Virus record (IMG/VR): IMGVR_UViG_3300028024_000021
Span: 1-33,441 of that record
Length of the DNA stretch: 33,441 nt
DNA from: a virus
Reading direction: 5' to 3' (one strand)
Within the stretch, counting starts at the first letter, position 1. Each line of letters starts with the position of its first letter. The notes below the pieces were generated by a model. The model worked only from the letters and a program-made list of their open reading frames with translations. It was not told where the DNA came from and made no database searches. The position numbers were made by a program, and so were the translations under genes. This document shows positions 23,688 to 30,883 of the stretch, one piece after another.

Positions 23688-23713
23688 ACTCGCATATAAA
23701 CATAGTGTTTAAT
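23685..23713 (+). promoter_or_regulatory. Promoter of the right early operon
   Basis: TTGACT (23685-23690), 17-base spacer, TTTAAT (23708-23713). O3 covers the -35 and O4 the -10, the arrangement expected for a repressor-controlled lytic promoter. The leader is about 33 bases with GGAG before the ATG at 23753. Confidence 0.7.
23697..23711. promoter_or_regulatory. Operator O4, TAAAC-ATAGT-GTTTA
   Basis: Perfect half-sites, centre 24 bp from O3. The flank GTGTTTAATT is the same as on the cro side of O1. Repression of this operon by the CI-type protein 2 kb away is inferred. Confidence 0.65.
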
Positions 23714-23752
23714 TCATCTCATGCACTCACCGAACTACCGGGAGACTTTGAG

Positions 23753-23947
23753 ATGGATGTCCAACAGCAACTGCTCGCCGAACTACGGTCTGCTCATCAG
23801 ATCATCCGCAACGCGCTAAACCTGACGACCGCTGACCAGAAGCCCGCATGGGCGAAGGCCAATGAGCGAGACGGCGTGATCGGCGAAGGGACCATTCGCG
23901 CTAACGAGCGCCCCGATGTGATCGCTAAGGCGACGGGTGCGGCATGA
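23753..23947 (+). CDS. Small hypothetical protein, first gene of right operon
   Basis: 64 aa; GGGAG eight bases before the ATG. MDVQQQLLAELRSAHQIIRN is helical; the rest (AWAKANERDGVIGEGTIRAN) is charged. No family recognised. Overlaps the next gene as ATGA. Confidence 0.72.
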   Translation: MDVQQQLLAELRSAHQIIRNALNLTTADQKPAWAKANERDGVIGEGTIRANERPDVIAKATGAA

Positions 23948-24225
23948 ACCGCGCTGCCTGCGATAACGATCTTCTCGCCGCCTGCGATCACGTGCACGGC
24001 CGCGTCCTGAAGGCGTGCGGGATGATTCTCGCCTACGGTTCCGCAATCGGTTGCGTGTGGTTTCTGTGCGCCGCCTACCGTGCGGGGGGTACTGTCGTGG
24101 CCGATCTGAAATTTTTCCTGCGCGTCGTCGCTGCTTTCGTCGCGATCGTCCTGATCCTTGGTATCGCCCAGGAATGGGACGACGCTGAGACCGAACACGT
24201 CCGCGTTTCAATGCGCAACACGTAA
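23944..24225 (+). CDS. Small two-helix membrane protein
   Basis: 93 aa. Two hydrophobic segments: ACGMILAYGSAIGCVWFLCA (residues ~24-43) and FVAIVLILGIA (~64-75). Cys-rich first helix. Inner membrane location likely. Function unknown. Confidence 0.68.
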   Translation: MNRAACDNDLLAACDHVHGRVLKACGMILAYGSAIGCVWFLCAAYRAGGTVVADLKFFLRVVAAFVAIVLILGIAQEWDDAETEHVRVSMRNT

Positions 24226-24243
24226 TCCCGTAAAGGCTCACCA

Positions 24244-24411
24244 ATGAATACCTTTCCCGTGATTTTAGTACTCCTGTTCATGGCAATGACCGTTGGCATG
24301 TTCGCGGGATTCATTCTCGGAAGCCTTTGCACCACCGCAAAGCTCGCGGATGAGGCCGAGCCGGTGTTCGAACACGAATGCGACGCGCCCTATCCGCGCG
24401 TCGGCGAATAG
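24244..24411 (+). CDS. Very small membrane protein (55 aa)
   Basis: AAAGG upstream of the ATG. FPVILVLLFMAMTVGMFAGF forms one membrane helix; the C-terminal half is acidic. Position 18 bp after the previous gene supports a real gene. Function unknown. Confidence 0.6.
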   Translation: MNTFPVILVLLFMAMTVGMFAGFILGSLCTTAKLADEAEPVFEHECDAPYPRVGE

Positions 24412-24433
24412 CTGGCACTGCGAGACCTCTGAC

Positions 24434-24541
24434 ATGGCCTGTACCGACACCACGGTTCTCCTGCTCATTGGCGCCGTCATCCTCGCGGCCGCGTCGGGAG
24501 TGCTGCTCGGCCTTCTTCATCTGCGCAACCGAAAGGATTGA
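24434..24541 (+). CDS. Tiny membrane peptide (35 aa)
   Basis: Begins MACTDTTVLLLIGAVILAAA and ends in LLHLRNRKD: a single membrane helix with a positive C-terminal tail. It fits the 22-base gap and the next ATG lies 1 base after its stop. No clear strong ribosome site, so confidence is moderate. Confidence 0.5.
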   Translation: MACTDTTVLLLIGAVILAAASGVLLGLLHLRNRKD

Positions 24542-24542
24542 T

Positions 24543-24752
24543 ATGCCTGCGCCGATCTTCATCACCGATGCCATGGTCGCTCGCGAGTTTCGCCTGCAGC
24601 GCTGCCCCGGCTCCGCCGTTGATGCGATCACCAACCCGGTCGTGCGGCGCTGCCTGGAAATGGGGGCTCGCGTGCGCGCCGCTCGTGAATCCACGAACGA
24701 TTCCAGTAACCACCGCGACGCGAAATTGCGCGCGGCCAACGATCTCGACTGA
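24543..24752 (+). CDS. Small hypothetical protein
   Basis: 69 aa with AAAGGATTGAT upstream. It begins MPAPIFITDAMVAREFRLQR and contains DAITNPVVRRCLEMGARVRA, helical and basic. No family recognised. Confidence 0.68.
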   Translation: MPAPIFITDAMVAREFRLQRCPGSAVDAITNPVVRRCLEMGARVRAARESTNDSSNHRDAKLRAANDLD

Positions 24753-24754
24753 CC

Positions 24755-25045
24755 ATGGCTCGCTGTCACGTCCGCTGCCGTCACTGCGCAACCCGCCGCT
24801 GCTTGCGGCGCAACCCGCGCTACTACGCCCGCCTGCCGGCCTGCACTGTCTGCGGCAAGCGCAACTATCGCGTCGATCGCTGGATGAACCGGCGCGACAC
24901 CGGCAAAACGCGGTGCGACTGCGCCGGCTACTGGTTCCCCCACCGCCGCGGCTCGCTGTTCTGCTGGAACCGCGCTGACGGTAGCGGCCGTTATCCCGGC
25001 GACGCGGATTTCGCCGATCGCAACTATGACGGCCTTGCGGCCTGA
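24755..25045 (+). CDS. Cys-rich probable zinc-ribbon protein
   Basis: 96 aa, Arg-rich. CHVRCRHCATRRC, CTVCGKR and a later CDCAGYWFPH give two or more CxxC-type clusters, so zinc binding and nucleic-acid binding are likely. HNH-like His spacing is not clear. It lies upstream of the PRTRC genes but is not a known member. Confidence 0.7.
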   Translation: MARCHVRCRHCATRRCLRRNPRYYARLPACTVCGKRNYRVDRWMNRRDTGKTRCDCAGYWFPHRRGSLFCWNRADGSGRYPGDADFADRNYDGLAA

Positions 25046-25055
25046 GCGAGCAACC

Positions 25056-25301
25056 ATGGCCTCCGTATCCCAGCTTGCCGGCATGCTGCCCCGCGACCCG
25101 AAATTCCGCGAGTGGCTTTCATCCGCGACGCAAGTCGAGCAACTGACCGCCGACGAAGCCGCGGAAGTTATCCGCACCGTGTGTCAGATCGACAGCCGCC
25201 GAGACCTCGCCACCGATAGGGCAGCGGCAGAGCGTTTTCACAACCTCTTGCGCCGCCCGTTCGCCGAATGGCGCGCAAAGCAGCACCAACCTCACCTTTA
25301 A
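25056..25301 (+). CDS. Small hypothetical protein
   Basis: 81 aa, helical. MASVSQLAGMLPRDPKFREW and ADEAAEVIRTVCQIDSRRDL followed by FHNLLRRPFAEWRAKQ resemble small phage proteins that follow DNA-single-strand-annealing or dnaT-like genes in some phages; identity not established. It ends 11 bases before the PRTRC E start. Confidence 0.7.
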   Translation: MASVSQLAGMLPRDPKFREWLSSATQVEQLTADEAAEVIRTVCQIDSRRDLATDRAAAERFHNLLRRPFAEWRAKQHQPHL

Positions 25302-25312
25302 TGGAGAAGCAG

Positions 25313-25852
25313 ATGTCCCTCTTTGCATCGCTGTACCCACTCGCGAAACGCACGACGCTCACGCTACTGATCACCGCCGAAGGCGACCAGCTGCGCGTGA
25401 ACGTCACACCGCGCGCCAACGACGACACGAAGGGCGAAAAGCCGCTCTACCCGCTCTCGATCCTCGCCACGCCAGAAGAACTCGACCGCGATTTCGCTGA
25501 AGCGGTTTCGATCTACGAGCCGAGCACGCTCTCGGTGCTCGACCAGGCGCGCGCCGCGAGCGCTGCGAACGGCACCGTCGATGCGGTAACGAAGGCATTG
25601 CCCGCGCCGGCGGCCGCTGCCAAGGGCAAAGGTACCCGCAAACGGGCCGCAGAGCAGCCGGCATCGACGGATAACGAAGACGAGGGCGGCGGCGCTGGCG
25701 ATACGCCGCCGGCCGACCCACGTCAAACGCAAATCCCCGGCATCGATCCCCACGCCGAGCCCGCCACCGCCGAAACGCCTGCAGTAGTCGCCGAGCAGGA
25801 TTCCAGCAACGCGCAGCCCGCCGCCGAGGATGACGGCGTCGACCTGCTTTAA
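25313..25852 (+). CDS. PRTRC system protein E
   Basis: ATG at 25313 with GGAGAAGCAG; 179 aa. SLFASLYPLAKRTTLTLLIT, GDQLRVNVTPRAND and PLYPLSILATPEELDRDFAE match the PRTRC-E pattern. The C-terminal half is Pro/Ala/Asp/Glu-rich and disordered, ending DGVDLL. E is a member of the ParB-related/ThiF-related cassette (PRTRC) of plasmids and islands. Its function is unknown. First gene of the cassette here. Confidence 0.75.
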   Translation: MSLFASLYPLAKRTTLTLLITAEGDQLRVNVTPRANDDTKGEKPLYPLSILATPEELDRDFAEAVSIYEPSTLSVLDQARAASAANGTVDAVTKALPAPAAAAKGKGTRKRAAEQPASTDNEDEGGGAGDTPPADPRQTQIPGIDPHAEPATAETPAVVAEQDSSNAQPAAEDDGVDLL

Positions 25853-25862
25853 GGGGCACGCG

Positions 25863-26276
25863 ATGAAAACCGAAACGCTCGCTCGCGAATTCCGCTACAA
25901 CGGCGCCAAGCTCACGGATCCGTCGCCGACATTTTCGCTTCAGCAGGTTCGCGACTTCTATGGCAACACCTATCCGGAGATCGTCAACGCCGAGATCGAA
26001 GGGCCGGAAGTCGTCGGCAACAAGAACGTTTTCACGTTCCGCCGCGCCGTCGGCACCAAGGGCGCAACCGATGAACTGATCAGCGTGCGCCAGAAAATCG
26101 GCCGGGTCCTGCAAAACTGCCGGCGGCTGCCGCCGTCGATCGTCACCTATCTCGTCGAGGTTGAACGATTCGCGGGCGCGCATGTTTGCCCGCTGCTCGA
26201 CGAAGAAGTCAGCTTCATCGACGCGCTCTACGCGCGCTACGTCGTGCAGGCCCGCGTAATGGAGACGGCATCGTGA
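25863..26276 (+). CDS. PRTRC protein C, ubiquitin-like, with C-terminal extension
   Basis: AAGGGG ribosome site; 137 aa. Residues 1-67 are the beta-grasp-like PRTRC-C: TETLAREFRYNGAKLTDPSP, FSLQQVRDFYGNTYPEIVNA, VFTFRRAVGTKG. Family members, as recalled, end at the GTKG-like tail, the presumed exposed Ubl end. Here it runs on for ~70 residues (ATDELISVRQKIGRVL... FIDALYARYVVQARVMETAS) with no frameshift visible. The extension could be a propeptide cut by the JAMM protein or a fused partner. Its stop overlaps the next GTG. Confidence 0.88.
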   Translation: MKTETLAREFRYNGAKLTDPSPTFSLQQVRDFYGNTYPEIVNAEIEGPEVVGNKNVFTFRRAVGTKGATDELISVRQKIGRVLQNCRRLPPSIVTYLVEVERFAGAHVCPLLDEEVSFIDALYARYVVQARVMETAS

Positions 26277-26455
26277 CGCTCGACGATCTCCGCGCCGAGC
26301 TGGAACGCGGGCCGCTCATCCAATCCGGCGAGCACCGGATCGACGTGCTGGCCGCCGACGACCAGCTCGCGCGTCGCCTGTGCACCCTCGCATCCCGCCG
26401 CACCGCCGGCGTGCGCCTGCAACTGCCAGTTTCCAATATGCCGGTGCTGCCATGA
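26273..26455 (+). CDS. Small hypothetical protein in PRTRC cassette
   Basis: 60 aa, GTG start overlapping the protein C stop and an ATGA overlap into protein F. It begins MTLDDLRAELERGPLIQSGE. Not a named PRTRC protein to my knowledge. The double overlap makes co-translation likely. Confidence 0.65.
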   Translation: MTLDDLRAELERGPLIQSGEHRIDVLAADDQLARRLCTLASRRTAGVRLQLPVSNMPVLP

Positions 26456-27498
26456 GTTTCGCGCCGATTGCCCTGCCCTCGCTCACCGATATTCCGGGCG
26501 TGTACACCATCAGCTCGGGCGAGTCGTTCGCGTATCCGCTCGTCAAATCGTTGCTCGATTCGGGCGTGATTGAGGCCGAAGATGTGGCGCGTCGCCCGCG
26601 CTCGGAACTCGCGCTTGCGACGGCCGCGCTCACCCGACGCTGGAATCGGATCACCGACGGCATGCAGCTGTTCGACTGGAATCTGAAGCTCGAACAGGCG
26701 CTCGACGGGTACTCGCACGACTCGTTCAAGCAGACGGATCAGGTGTGGGCAATGGTGCAAACCACGCACGGCCCGGTCTCGTGCCGGCAGGTCAGCATCG
26801 GCGGCGCAATCAACGCGCTCGAACAGGTGCGCGAGGGGCTAGGCCAGACGGTGCTTGCGGCGCTCTACGACGCGTGCGACATGCTGCCCACCATCTGCAC
26901 GCCCGCTCACGCCTTTGGCCTTGCCCAATACACCTACTGGTATGGCGAGTCCGACGAGTCTTTCGCGATTGAGGAAGCAATGAGCCTGCACGACTGCCAG
27001 TCCCGCGAGGAATTGATCGAGACGTTCGACTTCTTCACGCAAGACAAGTTTTTCCGCGACATGCCGAAGTGGGCAGCATCGCCGAAGCGCGTTCTTACGC
27101 GCGCCAAGGTCAAGCGCGCCGCAGCTCTCGATGAATTCGCCGCCGAAGTGGTCGCCGCGATGGACACCGTTTGGAACATTGCGCGCTTCTATGGGCCGTT
27201 CGCGGACGTCGGAACCGGCGGTGCCGGGCTCGACGCCATCGACCTCGCCCTCGTTGTGCGTTGGACGGAAGACGATGTTGTCGGCCGCGTGGTTGACGAT
27301 TTCCTGCAATACATAGCCGACGGCGAATTCCTCGGCGCGGCGTCCGCAACGCCGCTTGCGATCGTCGGCGGCGACATTGCGACATGGCTCAAGCAGATGG
27401 AAGCAACCGCCCTTCTGGCAAAGGCCGTCGAGCACCTTCTCAACATACTTGGCCGCGAAGAATACCAGGCCAAGACACTGGTGCGGGTGTTCGCATGA
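26452..27498 (+). CDS. PRTRC system protein F
   Basis: 348 aa. It begins MSFAPIALPSLTDIPGVYTI and contains YTYWYGESDESFAIEEAM, FFTQDKFFRDMPKWAASPKR, and WNIARFYGPFADV, the order expected for PRTRC-F. No catalytic motif seen. Role in the cassette unknown. Overlaps protein B as ATGA. Confidence 0.82.
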   Translation: MSFAPIALPSLTDIPGVYTISSGESFAYPLVKSLLDSGVIEAEDVARRPRSELALATAALTRRWNRITDGMQLFDWNLKLEQALDGYSHDSFKQTDQVWAMVQTTHGPVSCRQVSIGGAINALEQVREGLGQTVLAALYDACDMLPTICTPAHAFGLAQYTYWYGESDESFAIEEAMSLHDCQSREELIETFDFFTQDKFFRDMPKWAASPKRVLTRAKVKRAAALDEFAAEVVAAMDTVWNIARFYGPFADVGTGGAGLDAIDLALVVRWTEDDVVGRVVDDFLQYIADGEFLGAASATPLAIVGGDIATWLKQMEATALLAKAVEHLLNILGREEYQAKTLVRVFA

Positions 27499-28208
27499 AA
27501 TCCGTCGTGATCAACCAGGACAACGACGTGGAACTGCAGCTCGACAGCGCGCTGCTGTTCTACCGCTCCGAGAGCAGCCAGCACGTGTACGCGACGCAGC
27601 ACGCCGCCCGAGTCGTCGACGGCCGGCCGACACTTCTGCCCGGCGTGCCGATCACGCTCGATCAATTGGCCGAGATCGCCGAGATCGCCGCCCGCAAAAC
27701 CAGCTATCGCGGTTTCGTGCATGAGCGCGTCGTCTATTTCGCGCCGAACATGCTCGCCTGGTGGATTCCCGCGTGCACTCGCCGCGTGTGGTTCAAGTCC
27801 GCCGACAAGATTGGCGAACGCGCCGGCGACGCCAAGCACCCGCCGCTCGTGTTCATCGTCAATCGTGACAGCTGGTCGATTTTCGCAATGCGCGAAAACG
27901 CGCGGCCGGGCCCGACCACGAAGCTCTACACCGCGCCTTATTACAACGTTTGGGATAACGGCGAGATCTGCGTCGGCAACGTCGCGACTCCTGATGCCGT
28001 CAATACGGCCAGCATCAAGCCCTTCGAGGATGCATTTTTTCGCAGCCGTTTCACCCACCCGAATCACGAACGACTTATCCACAGGCGCGGCGGCGCTGAA
28101 CGTCTGTGGCTCGACCTGCTCGACGGCGCCGAATTCCCCCTTGACCGCCTGATCGACACGAAGCGAACCCTCGCCGACGTCATTGGCAACCTCACCACTC
28201 TGGACTAA
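27495..28208 (+). CDS. PRTRC system protein B, E2-like
   Basis: 237 aa. N-terminal strand DVELQLDSALLFYRS. An E2-type catalytic region is visible: APYYNVWDNGEICVGN with candidate Cys159, like the HPN...GxICL signature of ubiquitin-conjugating enzymes, with Tyr149/Tyr150-Asn151 before it. Another Cys94 (WIPACTRR) is less likely. It matches the prokaryotic E2 (family D-like) reported for PRTRC-B, as recalled. Predicted role: accept the Ubl from ThiF and pass it on. Confidence 0.88.
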   Translation: MKSVVINQDNDVELQLDSALLFYRSESSQHVYATQHAARVVDGRPTLLPGVPITLDQLAEIAEIAARKTSYRGFVHERVVYFAPNMLAWWIPACTRRVWFKSADKIGERAGDAKHPPLVFIVNRDSWSIFAMRENARPGPTTKLYTAPYYNVWDNGEICVGNVATPDAVNTASIKPFEDAFFRSRFTHPNHERLIHRRGGAERLWLDLLDGAEFPLDRLIDTKRTLADVIGNLTTLD

Positions 28209-28212
28209 CGCC

Positions 28213-29004
28213 ATGGAAAAGCTACTCGCCCTGTTTCAAGACGCAACGCAGGCAGGCCTGCGCGACATCGCAACCGCACTCGACCAGTTTTCGAAAGGCG
28301 TCGCCGACGAGATCGCTCGCGCCAAACCGCGCGCGATCGCCGCGGCCGAGGATGACGAAGCGCTCCCGCTCGACGTCGCACTGTTCGATAGCGCGCCGAC
28401 CGTGGCAGTCCCGAAACATGCCCAGTTCGCGCCGTTGCTCGAGGTCGGCCACCGTTTCCTGATGACAGCCGAAGGCGTGTTCGTCGAGGTGCGCCGGCCG
28501 TGGCTCCATGTAATCCAGCAGTTGGCGAAGCACAACGAGACAGGCCCGCGCCCGCCGTATGGCCTGATCATGCCGAAGATCGAGCTTGCGTTCGGCCGGC
28601 TCGGCGTCGCGCTGCCGTTCGTGCAAGCGTTTGCGGAAGAAGCGCAAAGCGCCCTGCCCAACGAGCATGCCGCGTGGATCGTGTGGGACCAAGACAAAAA
28701 AGAATTGGCCTACAAGGCGCTGCACGTCTCGACCACTTCGCCCGGCGCAATTACCTTCGAGCGTCCAGAGCTGCAGCCGCATGAATCGCTCGCGATCGAC
28801 TTGCACAGCCACGGCGCTGGGCCCGCATTCTTCAGCGCGCAGGACGATGCCGACGACGCCGGCGAAGTGAAGATTTCGGCGGTACTCGGCGGCCTCGGCG
28901 ATGGCGCAACGCCGAGCGTTGCCTTCCGTCTCTGCGTGCTCGGCATGGTCATTCCGCTGAAAGTGCCGGCGTCCGCCGTGTTCAAGGTTCCGGAGCCGGC
29001 ATGA
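28213..29004 (+). CDS. PRTRC system protein A, JAMM/MPN-like peptidase
   Basis: 263 aa. The C-terminal half holds the complete JAMM motif HSHGAGPAFFSAQD: His198-x-His200, Ser208, Asp211, with Glu151 (NEHAAWIVWD) as the upstream acid. This is the deubiquitinase-type zinc site. Predicted role: trim the Ubl (perhaps protein C's extension) or remove it from targets. The N-terminal ~110 residues are helical. ATGA overlap into ThiF. Confidence 0.87.
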   Translation: MEKLLALFQDATQAGLRDIATALDQFSKGVADEIARAKPRAIAAAEDDEALPLDVALFDSAPTVAVPKHAQFAPLLEVGHRFLMTAEGVFVEVRRPWLHVIQQLAKHNETGPRPPYGLIMPKIELAFGRLGVALPFVQAFAEEAQSALPNEHAAWIVWDQDKKELAYKALHVSTTSPGAITFERPELQPHESLAIDLHSHGAGPAFFSAQDDADDAGEVKISAVLGGLGDGATPSVAFRLCVLGMVIPLKVPASAVFKVPEPA

Positions 29005-29732
29005 CCCACATCACGCCCGCGCACTTCCTCGATCGGCGCGTGAATATGGCGCTGATCGGCTGCGGCGGTAACGGCTCGCAGATGCTGACAGGCCTCGCGC
29101 GACTCAACCACGCATTGACCGCGCTCGGACACCCCGGCTTGCACGTCACCGCATTTGACGGCGATACGGTCAGCGAGGCGAACATCGGCCGCCAGATGTT
29201 CAGCCCCGCCGACGTTGGCATGCATAAGAGCGTCGTGCTGGTTCACCGGCTCAACGCATTCTTCGGCCTCGACTGGCACGCGCGACCGATCCACGCCGGG
29301 CCGTCCGAACTCGTGAACATTGGCGCCGGCATTGCGATTCTGTGTGTCGACAGCGCAGCTGCTCGAGCAAAGCTTGCGACCACGATTGCGCGGACCGCGA
29401 CGTACGTAATGGATCTCGGCAATCGCGCCAGCGACGGGCAAGTGATATTCGGTGCCGCACGGTCGCCGACGCAGGAAGGAAGCGTGCCGCTGCGCTGGCC
29501 GTACGACGTTCTGCCGGAACTGATCGACACAACGGTGCCGGAAGACGACACGCCCAGTTGCGGCCTCGCCGAAGCGCTCGAGCGCCAAGAGTTGTTTATC
29601 AATCAGGCGATCGTGACGCCGGCGCTCGGGATCCTGTGGGAGTTTTTCCGGCATGGCCGCATCAGCTGGTGCGGCGCGTTCGTCAACCTGAAAACCGGGC
29701 ACGTGCGCCCGCTATCTGTGGATAAGTCATGA
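29001..29732 (+). CDS. PRTRC ThiF, E1-like activating enzyme
   Basis: 243 aa. Nucleotide-binding GCGGNGS (20-26), Asp53, SEANIGRQ (Arg64/Gln65), Lys76, and TPSCGLAEAL with candidate catalytic Cys187. All E1 core features except a long second domain are present. It should adenylate the Ubl and form a thioester. In plasmids this gene is the signature of the PRTRC cassette. Stop/start overlap on both sides. Confidence 0.93.
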   Translation: MTHITPAHFLDRRVNMALIGCGGNGSQMLTGLARLNHALTALGHPGLHVTAFDGDTVSEANIGRQMFSPADVGMHKSVVLVHRLNAFFGLDWHARPIHAGPSELVNIGAGIAILCVDSAAARAKLATTIARTATYVMDLGNRASDGQVIFGAARSPTQEGSVPLRWPYDVLPELIDTTVPEDDTPSCGLAEALERQELFINQAIVTPALGILWEFFRHGRISWCGAFVNLKTGHVRPLSVDKS

Positions 29733-29932
29733 GCTTCGATTACATCAACTCCTATTACAACGTCAACGCGAAGCGCGGCCAGCGCGTCACGGCGTATGGA
29801 AAAGCCGGCGTCATCACGGGCGCCGATGGCCAGTACTTGCGAATTCGACTCGACGGTCAAAAGCACTCGGACAACTATCACCCTACCGACGGAATCGACT
29901 ACGCGCCAGCGGCCACCGGGAGCGCGTCATGA
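29729..29932 (+). CDS. Small KOW-like hypothetical protein
   Basis: 67 aa, ATGA-coupled to ThiF. KRGQRVTAYGKAGVITGADG is a KOW/SH3-like turn and RLDGQKHSDNYHPTDGIDYA follows. Such proteins are common downstream of early-gene clusters in Burkholderia phages. RNA or protein binding plausible, unproven. Confidence 0.72.
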   Translation: MSFDYINSYYNVNAKRGQRVTAYGKAGVITGADGQYLRIRLDGQKHSDNYHPTDGIDYAPAATGSAS

Positions 29933-30243
29933 CCTATCCGCGATTTTTCTGGATCGGCGAACCGTCCGAAGTGTTCGTTGCCGAGTCGTTTGAGCAGCTG
30001 GTGGCCGACGAAGGCCAGTGCGGATCCGGACTTGAGCGCTTCGAGAGCGGCGTACCAGTCGACGACTTCGGCGACCCGATTGAGTGGGGCGAGATCAATG
30101 GAAATAGCCGCCTGACGATTCGAGATTGCGACGATGACGAACGTCTGAAAGGGACGCTCACCGGATCGATGCACGACATGTATGCGTGGCTCGACGGCGG
30201 CCGATACAACATGCCGGTCATGCTCTTTACGCAATACGCCTAA
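29929..30243 (+). CDS. Hypothetical protein
   Basis: 104 aa. TYPRFFWIGEPSEVFVAESF and FESGVPVDDFGDPIEWGEIN; acidic, mixed alpha/beta. Last gene before the minus-strand insertions; its end overlaps the end of the opposite gene by 17 bp. Confidence 0.7.
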   Translation: MTYPRFFWIGEPSEVFVAESFEQLVADEGQCGSGLERFESGVPVDDFGDPIEWGEINGNSRLTIRDCDDDERLKGTLTGSMHDMYAWLDGGRYNMPVMLFTQYA

Positions 30244-30514
30244 CGATGCCGCTCGATCTCATTGGCGGCCAGCACGCCGGCCCGCTATTCGAGATAAGCG
30301 GACTGACGGTGTATTGCGACAACACGAGGGTAATCACCTGCGTGATGTGACCGATGTCACGGCGTGGCTTGACGTCAAATCCTTTCGCCGTCGTTGCATC
30401 GGAGCCCTCTGGATAGAAAAAGATGTGCCAACCCGGCTTGTAAGCATGATGTTCCGGGAGCCGCTTATTCACCTCGACGATGAACTCTTCCGGGGAAATA
30501 ACTTGCTTCGCCAT
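30227..30514 (-). CDS. Minus-strand accessory gene A (hypothetical)
   Basis: 95 aa; strong GGAGG upstream of the ATG. MAKQVISPEEFIVEVNKRLP and GWHIFFYPEGSDATTAKGFD; rest basic and less structured. Opposite to the operon and preceded by the shared element at 30539-30587, so probably expressed in the lysogen. Function unknown. Confidence 0.7.
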   Translation of the reverse strand: MAKQVISPEEFIVEVNKRLPEHHAYKPGWHIFFYPEGSDATTAKGFDVKPRRDIGHITQVITLVLSQYTVSPLISNSGPACWPPMRSSGIVRRIA

Positions 30515-30538
30515 AGCGGCCTCCGTCGTGGCTCGGAT

Positions 30539-30587
30539 AAATCCTAGTATGCCGGCGATCGCACAACGAATAATCGAAACAACGCGC
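30539..30587 (-). repeat. Shared start-associated element, copy A
   Basis: 49 bases aligning without gaps to 31993-32041. It contains CATACTAGGATT ending 37 bases before the ATG of gene A, like an extended -10, and TTCGTTGTGC further up. It probably supplies a lysogen promoter. An alternative is a short conserved peptide on the plus strand (AQRIIETTR), since differences in the two copies are partly synonymous. Confidence 0.5.
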
Positions 30588-30602
30588 GTGATGCAAGTCG
30601 CA

Positions 30603-30848
30603 TTAAACGTTGCCTTGATCGATCTCGGATTGGCCGATGGCAAAGCCGTGATCGAATGCCTCAGCCTGCGAATCAGCACGCCATTGCCCAGCGATCTTTT
30701 TCATGGCATTGGCCGACTCGCCAACGTAGATGTGAATGGGCCACTTGTCCGAACCGATTTCGTAGCCAGTAACGACCTCAATGCGTCGCCCTTTGTAAAT
30801 GTCGTATTGAACGTTTCGAATACCCGCTTCGGTTTGAATTCTCGCCAT
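30603..30848 (-). CDS. Minus-strand accessory gene B (hypothetical)
   Basis: 81 aa. MARIQTEAGIRNVQYDIYKG, RRIEVVTGYEIGSDKWPIHI and GQWRADSQAEAFDHGFAIGQ; alpha/beta. No strong ribosome site. CATGCTAGTATT at 30879-30886 and beyond lies 38 bases upstream of the ATG, as in genes A and C. Divergent from the ASCH-like gene with 35 bp between. Function unknown. Confidence 0.65.
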   Translation of the reverse strand: MARIQTEAGIRNVQYDIYKGRRIEVVTGYEIGSDKWPIHIYVGESANAMKKIAGQWRADSQAEAFDHGFAIGQSEIDQGNV

Positions 30849-30883
30849 GATGGTCGCCGTGGTTATTACGAAGGAATACTAGC

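Noticed and set aside
24311-25177. 288-codon minus-strand frame
   Set aside because: Covers five well-spaced plus-strand genes with ribosome sites; composition is shadow-like.
27189-29702. Long minus-strand frames (341 and 330 codons)
   Set aside because: Antisense to PRTRC F, B, A and ThiF, which carry clear catalytic motifs.
30246-30350. 34-codon plus-strand frame after the 104-aa gene
   Set aside because: Lies inside the better-supported minus-strand gene A, with no ribosome site.
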